Shown: positions 6,864-9,279 of the stretch, piece after piece
Layout: every line of letters begins with the position of its first letter
How positions within the stretch are numbered: position 1 is the stretch's first letter
DNA from: Phenylobacterium sp.
GTDB taxonomy: Bacteria > Pseudomonadota > Alphaproteobacteria > Caulobacterales > Caulobacteraceae
Length of the DNA stretch: 9,279 bases
Reading direction: 5' to 3'
Assembly (NCBI GenBank): GCA_028698405.1
Contig: JAQVDF010000039.1
Coordinates: 1 to 9,279, forward strand
Program-made: the position numbers and the translations under genes
Notes under the pieces: generated by a model
The model's database searches: none
Told to the model about the DNA's origin: nothing
Seen by the model: only the letters and a program-made list of their open reading frames with translations

Positions 6864-7670
6864 ATGGCGCGGGCGACCATCCTGGGGGCCGCCGGCTTCG
6901 TCGGCTCGCGCCTGCGCCGGCGCCTGGAAGGGCAGGGGATCGATCCCTTCTGCCCGGCCAAGGGCGACCCGGCCGTGTTCGAAGAGGAGCTCGGCGTCGT
7001 CTACGACTGCGCCGGCCTGACCGCCGACTACGCCGCCCGCCCGTTCGACACCGTCGAGGCGCACGCGACCCTGGTCGCACGGCTGGCCGAGAAGGCCCGC
7101 TTCGATCGGCTGATCGTGCTGTCCTCGACCCGACTCTACGATTCCTCCGCCGCCGAGGTGGCGCGCGAGGACGATCCTCTGACGCTGAACCCCGCCGAGC
7201 CGCGGCACATCTACGACCTCTCCAAGGCGCTGGGGGAGAACATCGCGCTGACCCAGACGAGCGGCCGGGGCGCGGTCGCGCGGCTCTCCAACGTCTTCGA
7301 CTGGCAGGCCGGCGCGCCGGGCTTCCTCTCCGAGTGGCTGATCCGGGCCGCCGGGGCCGACCGCGCCTTCACCCTGGACTCCAGTCCCGGAGTCGCGCGC
7401 GACTACATCCACGTCGACGACGTGGTCGACGCCCTGCTGGCCATCGCCGCCGCGCCCGCGCCGGGCATCGTCAACGTCGCCTCCGGCGAACTCGTCGAGA
7501 ACCGCCAGATCGCCGAGGTCTTCGCCGCCGCCGGCTGGCGGGTGGACTTCGCGCGGGACGCGGCCCCGCCGGCGCCGCCTTGCGCCTCGGTCGCCAAATT
7601 GAGAGACCTCGGCGTGTCCCCGCGCCCGGCGCTGGACGTCGTTCGCGGCTATCTGGAGAGCCTGGCGTGA
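6864..7670 (+). CDS. NAD-dependent epimerase/dehydratase (extended SDR), probable 4-ketoreductase
   Basis: A 268-residue extended SDR, somewhat short for the class (usually about 290-330). It has ATILGAAGFVGSRL with the cofactor motif GAAGFVG (8-14), LSSTRLY (86-92) holding the catalytic Ser/Thr, HIYDLSK with the YxxxK pair Tyr117/Lys121, and RDYIHVDDVVDAL (179-191), which is typical of sugar-nucleotide epimerases and reductases. It lies 10 bases after the FkbM stop. I chose ATG 6864 because the Rossmann strand begins right after it; the upstream in-frame extension to 6759 lies within the FkbM gene and is not SDR-like. No separate RmlD-like reductase is seen, so this is the best candidate to reduce the 4-keto group after methylation and epimerisation and complete the CDP-sugar. 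A 4-epimerase function is the alternative. Confidence 0.87.
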   Translation: MARATILGAAGFVGSRLRRRLEGQGIDPFCPAKGDPAVFEEELGVVYDCAGLTADYAARPFDTVEAHATLVARLAEKARFDRLIVLSSTRLYDSSAAEVAREDDPLTLNPAEPRHIYDLSKALGENIALTQTSGRGAVARLSNVFDWQAGAPGFLSEWLIRAAGADRAFTLDSSPGVARDYIHVDDVVDALLAIAAAPAPGIVNVASGELVENRQIAEVFAAAGWRVDFARDAAPPAPPCASVAKLRDLGVSPRPALDVVRGYLESLA

Positions 7671-8320
7671 AGCTGATCGACCACACGCCCGAGAGCCTGG
7701 CCGACTACGTGACCGCCCAGGTCGCCAATCTCGTCCCCGACGGTCGCCACCAGGCGCTGCGCGAGGCCGTCGGCCGGCATCAGGACGAGGCGCTGGCCCG
7801 CACCCTCGCCTGCATCGACAAGGTCGCCGCCTGGCGCCCCGGCGAGTTCAACTACCTGCACTCCTCGCAGTACTGCCAGTATCTCTACTACCTCTCGAAC
7901 ACCATCTGGGTGCGGGAGAAGGACGCCGCCTCGGCCACCCGCCTGTTCCTGCTGAACAAGGCGCTGAACGGCATCGACCTGTTCTACGAGATCGCCATGC
8001 CGGCCCACTTCTTCGTCGGCCATTCGGTGGGGATCGTGCTCGCCAAGGCGACCTACGGCGACTACCTGGTGCTCTACCAGAACTCCACGGTCGGCCGGCA
8101 CATCGACAAGATTCCGACCGTCGGCGAGGGGGTGATCATCTACCCCAACTCGGCGGTGATCGGCGCCTCGGTGGTGGGCGACGGCTGCGTCGTCAGCCAG
8201 GGCGCCCGCATCGTCGACAAGCAGGTTCCGCCCCGCTCGGTCGCCTTCACCGCTCCCGGCGGCGAGCTGTCGCTGCGCCCCGCGCCCGAGGACCTGCTGA
8301 AGGAATACTTCCGGCTCTGA
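7667..8320 (+). CDS. Serine acetyltransferase-like left-handed beta-helix acyltransferase
   Basis: A 217-residue protein starting with GTG at 7667, which overlaps the SDR stop as GTGA. A longer in-frame stretch back to 7334 is Arg/Pro-rich shadow sequence inside the SDR gene. The N-terminal half (about 1-110) looks helical. From about 112 a hexapeptide-repeat beta-helix begins: HFFVGHSVGIVLA, GDYLVLYQNSTVG, PTVGEGVIIYPNSAVIG, ASVVGDGCVVSQGARI, then VPPRSVAFTAPG. This layout resembles CysE. His119 (VGHSVGIV) aligns with the catalytic His of serine acetyltransferases, but the preceding Asp of the DH pair is Gly118. The RHP segment that normally follows the glycine-rich turn reads KIP, so the second active-site His is missing. 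It is therefore unlikely to be the housekeeping cysteine enzyme. Acyl transfer to a sugar, using an acyl-CoA, is a reasonable inference from the cluster. Confidence 0.85.
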   Translation: MKLIDHTPESLADYVTAQVANLVPDGRHQALREAVGRHQDEALARTLACIDKVAAWRPGEFNYLHSSQYCQYLYYLSNTIWVREKDAASATRLFLLNKALNGIDLFYEIAMPAHFFVGHSVGIVLAKATYGDYLVLYQNSTVGRHIDKIPTVGEGVIIYPNSAVIGASVVGDGCVVSQGARIVDKQVPPRSVAFTAPGGELSLRPAPEDLLKEYFRL

Positions 8321-8349
8321 GCCGGCCGCGCTGCGCCGGGGCCGGCTTT
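8320..8349 (+). terminator. GC-rich hairpin after the cluster, possible terminator
   Basis: Directly after the acyltransferase stop, GCCGGCC (8321-8327) is complementary to GGCCGGC (8340-8346); A8320 and T8347 can add one more pair, and the loop is 12 bases. It is followed only by TTT and CC, so it is an imperfect intrinsic terminator. Its location at the end of the co-directional cluster supports a role in ending or trimming the transcript. The rest of the 83-base gap to the next gene shows no clear promoter. Confidence 0.45.
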
Positions 8350-8403
8350 CCGTTAGGCTGCCGCGGGGCCGCCAATGGCTCCGTCGCATGAGCCTCAATC
8401 TAG

Positions 8404-9279
8404 ATGTTGCTTGTAGCCTCGGCCGTCGTCCTCCTGCTGGTGGTCCTGAACGGCCTCTTCGCCATGTCCGAACTGGCGATCGTGTCGGCCCGCAAGTCGC
8501 GTCTGCAGACGCTGGCCGACCGCGGCGACAAGGGGGCGTCCTCGGCGCTTAAGCTGGCCGACGAGCCCACACGCTTCCTGTCCTCGGTTCAGGTCGGCAT
8601 CACTCTCATCGGCATCCTGGCCGGCGCGTTCGGCCAGGCCACCATCGCCGCCGAGCTGGACGCGCTGCTCGAGACCGTCCCTGGCTTCGCGCCCTATTCG
8701 GAGGCGGTCTCCACCGGGCTGGTGGTCGTGGTCATCACCTACCTGTCGCTGATCGTCGGCGAGCTGGTGCCCAAGCGGATCGCCCTGATCATGCCCGAGG
8801 GCATCGCCGCGGTCGTGGCGCGCCCGCTGAGCCTGCTGGCCGTGGTCATGGGACCGTTCGTCACCCTGCTCACCGCCTCGACCACCGGCGTGCTCCGGCT
8901 GCTGCGGGTGAAGGACGAGGCCGGCCAGCAGATCACCAAGGAGGAGGTCGAGACGGTGCTGGCCGAAGGCGCCGGCGCCGGGGTGATCGAGCCCGAGGAG
9001 CGGGTGATGATGCACGAGGTCATGCGGCTGGGCGACCGTCCGGTCAGGGTGGCCATGACCCCGCGCACCGACGTCTACTGGGTCTCGCTGGACTCACCGG
9101 AGGACGAGCTGCGTGAGGCGATCCGGCGCTGCCCCTACTCGCGTATCGTGGTCCTGGCCGGGCACGACTTCGACAACGCCATCGGCGTGGCCCACAAGCG
9201 CGACATCGCCGACGCCCTGCTGGCCGGCGGCCCGCTGGACCTGAAGACGCTGCTGCACGAGCCGCTCTTCCTGCCCGAG
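8404..9279 (+). CDS. Hemolysin family/CorC-HlyC-type membrane protein (DUF21/CNNM plus CBS), C-terminus cut
   Basis: An open frame from ATG 8404 stays open to the right edge, giving 292 residues of a protein normally about 420-440 long. It starts immediately after an in-frame TAG (8401-8403), so no earlier start is possible. The N-terminus is a hydrophobic helix (LLVASAVVLLLVVLNGLFAM, about 2-21) leading into SELAIVSARKSRL, the DUF21/CNNM signature. Further membrane segments lie at about 60-78, 103-118 and 132-157; the second pair encloses LIVGELVPKRIAL, with GELVPKR at 119-125. A cytoplasmic part follows: ITKEEVETVL, an acidic helix, then VAMTPRTDVYWV (from about 216), the start of the CBS-domain pair. 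Relatives are linked to magnesium/cobalt or polyamine transport and stress resistance, and the name hemolysin is historical. It is not obviously related to the glycan cluster. No strong ribosome site is seen. Confidence 0.92.
   Translation, partial: MLLVASAVVLLLVVLNGLFAMSELAIVSARKSRLQTLADRGDKGASSALKLADEPTRFLSSVQVGITLIGILAGAFGQATIAAELDALLETVPGFAPYSEAVSTGLVVVVITYLSLIVGELVPKRIALIMPEGIAAVVARPLSLLAVVMGPFVTLLTASTTGVLRLLRVKDEAGQQITKEEVETVLAEGAGAGVIEPEERVMMHEVMRLGDRPVRVAMTPRTDVYWVSLDSPEDELREAIRRCPYSRIVVLAGHDFDNAIGVAHKRDIADALLAGGPLDLKTLLHEPLFLPE

Noticed and set aside
5786..6961. 391-residue minus-strand open frame opposite the FkbM gene
   Set aside because: Same composition artefact; no recognisable domain, and it spans the end of one real gene and the start of the next.
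7334..7666. N-terminal extension of the acyltransferase frame
   Set aside because: It lies within the SDR gene in another frame and is Arg-rich shadow sequence; the GTGA overlap at 7667 gives a protein that begins sensibly.
1..9279. CRISPR array, tRNA/rRNA genes, insertion sequences or phage att sites
   Set aside because: No regularly spaced repeats, no tRNA-like cloverleaf in the short intergenic spaces, no transposase or integrase frame and no matching terminal repeats were found by eye.

Overview
The window is a very GC-rich (roughly two-thirds or more G+C by eye), densely packed stretch. Most of it is one plus-strand surface-polysaccharide gene cluster. Codons end almost always in G or C, and genes overlap by 1-8 bases or are separated by 10-14. 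This style, with the mix of protein families, fits an alphaproteobacterium, perhaps of the Caulobacter/Phenylobacterium type. The sequence alone does not prove this, because no rRNA or other marker is present.

Layout. Bases 1-180 hold the N-terminal part of an unrecognised minus-strand gene. Bases 181-402 are a divergent intergenic region. From 403 to 8320 eight genes run on the plus strand with no gap longer than 73 bases: a family-2-type sulfotransferase, a radical SAM protein with a cysteine-rich C-terminus, glucose-1-phosphate cytidylyltransferase (rfbF), CDP-glucose 4,6-dehydratase (rfbG), a TylC3/TcaB9-like sugar C-methyltransferase, an RmlC/RfbC-like epimerase, an FkbM-family methyltransferase, an extended SDR epimerase/reductase, and a left-handed beta-helix acyltransferase related to serine acetyltransferases (nine genes counting the sulfotransferase). 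A hairpin follows the last one. At 8404 a gene for a CNNM/CorC-type (hemolysin family, DUF21 plus CBS) membrane protein begins and runs off the right edge.

How the genes work together (inference). RfbF makes CDP-glucose. RfbG converts it to CDP-4-keto-6-deoxy-glucose. The C-methyltransferase would add a methyl group, most likely at C3 next to the 4-keto group. The RmlC-like protein would epimerise C5 (and/or C3), and the SDR would reduce the ketone. The result would be a CDP-activated 6-deoxy-3-C-methyl-hexose, possibly in the L series. FkbM methylation, acylation and sulfation could decorate this sugar or the glycan that carries it. The reported sugar nucleotide CDP-vinelose (a CDP-linked 6-deoxy-3-C-methyl-2-O-methyl-L-hexose of Azotobacter) has the same set of modifications and is a useful comparison, not an identification.

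The most unusual member is the radical SAM/SPASM-like protein between the sulfotransferase and rfbF. Its substrate cannot be read from sequence. No glycosyltransferase, flippase or polymerase gene lies in the window, so the cluster probably extends elsewhere or relies on genes at other loci. I saw no tRNA, rRNA, CRISPR array, insertion sequence or phage gene.
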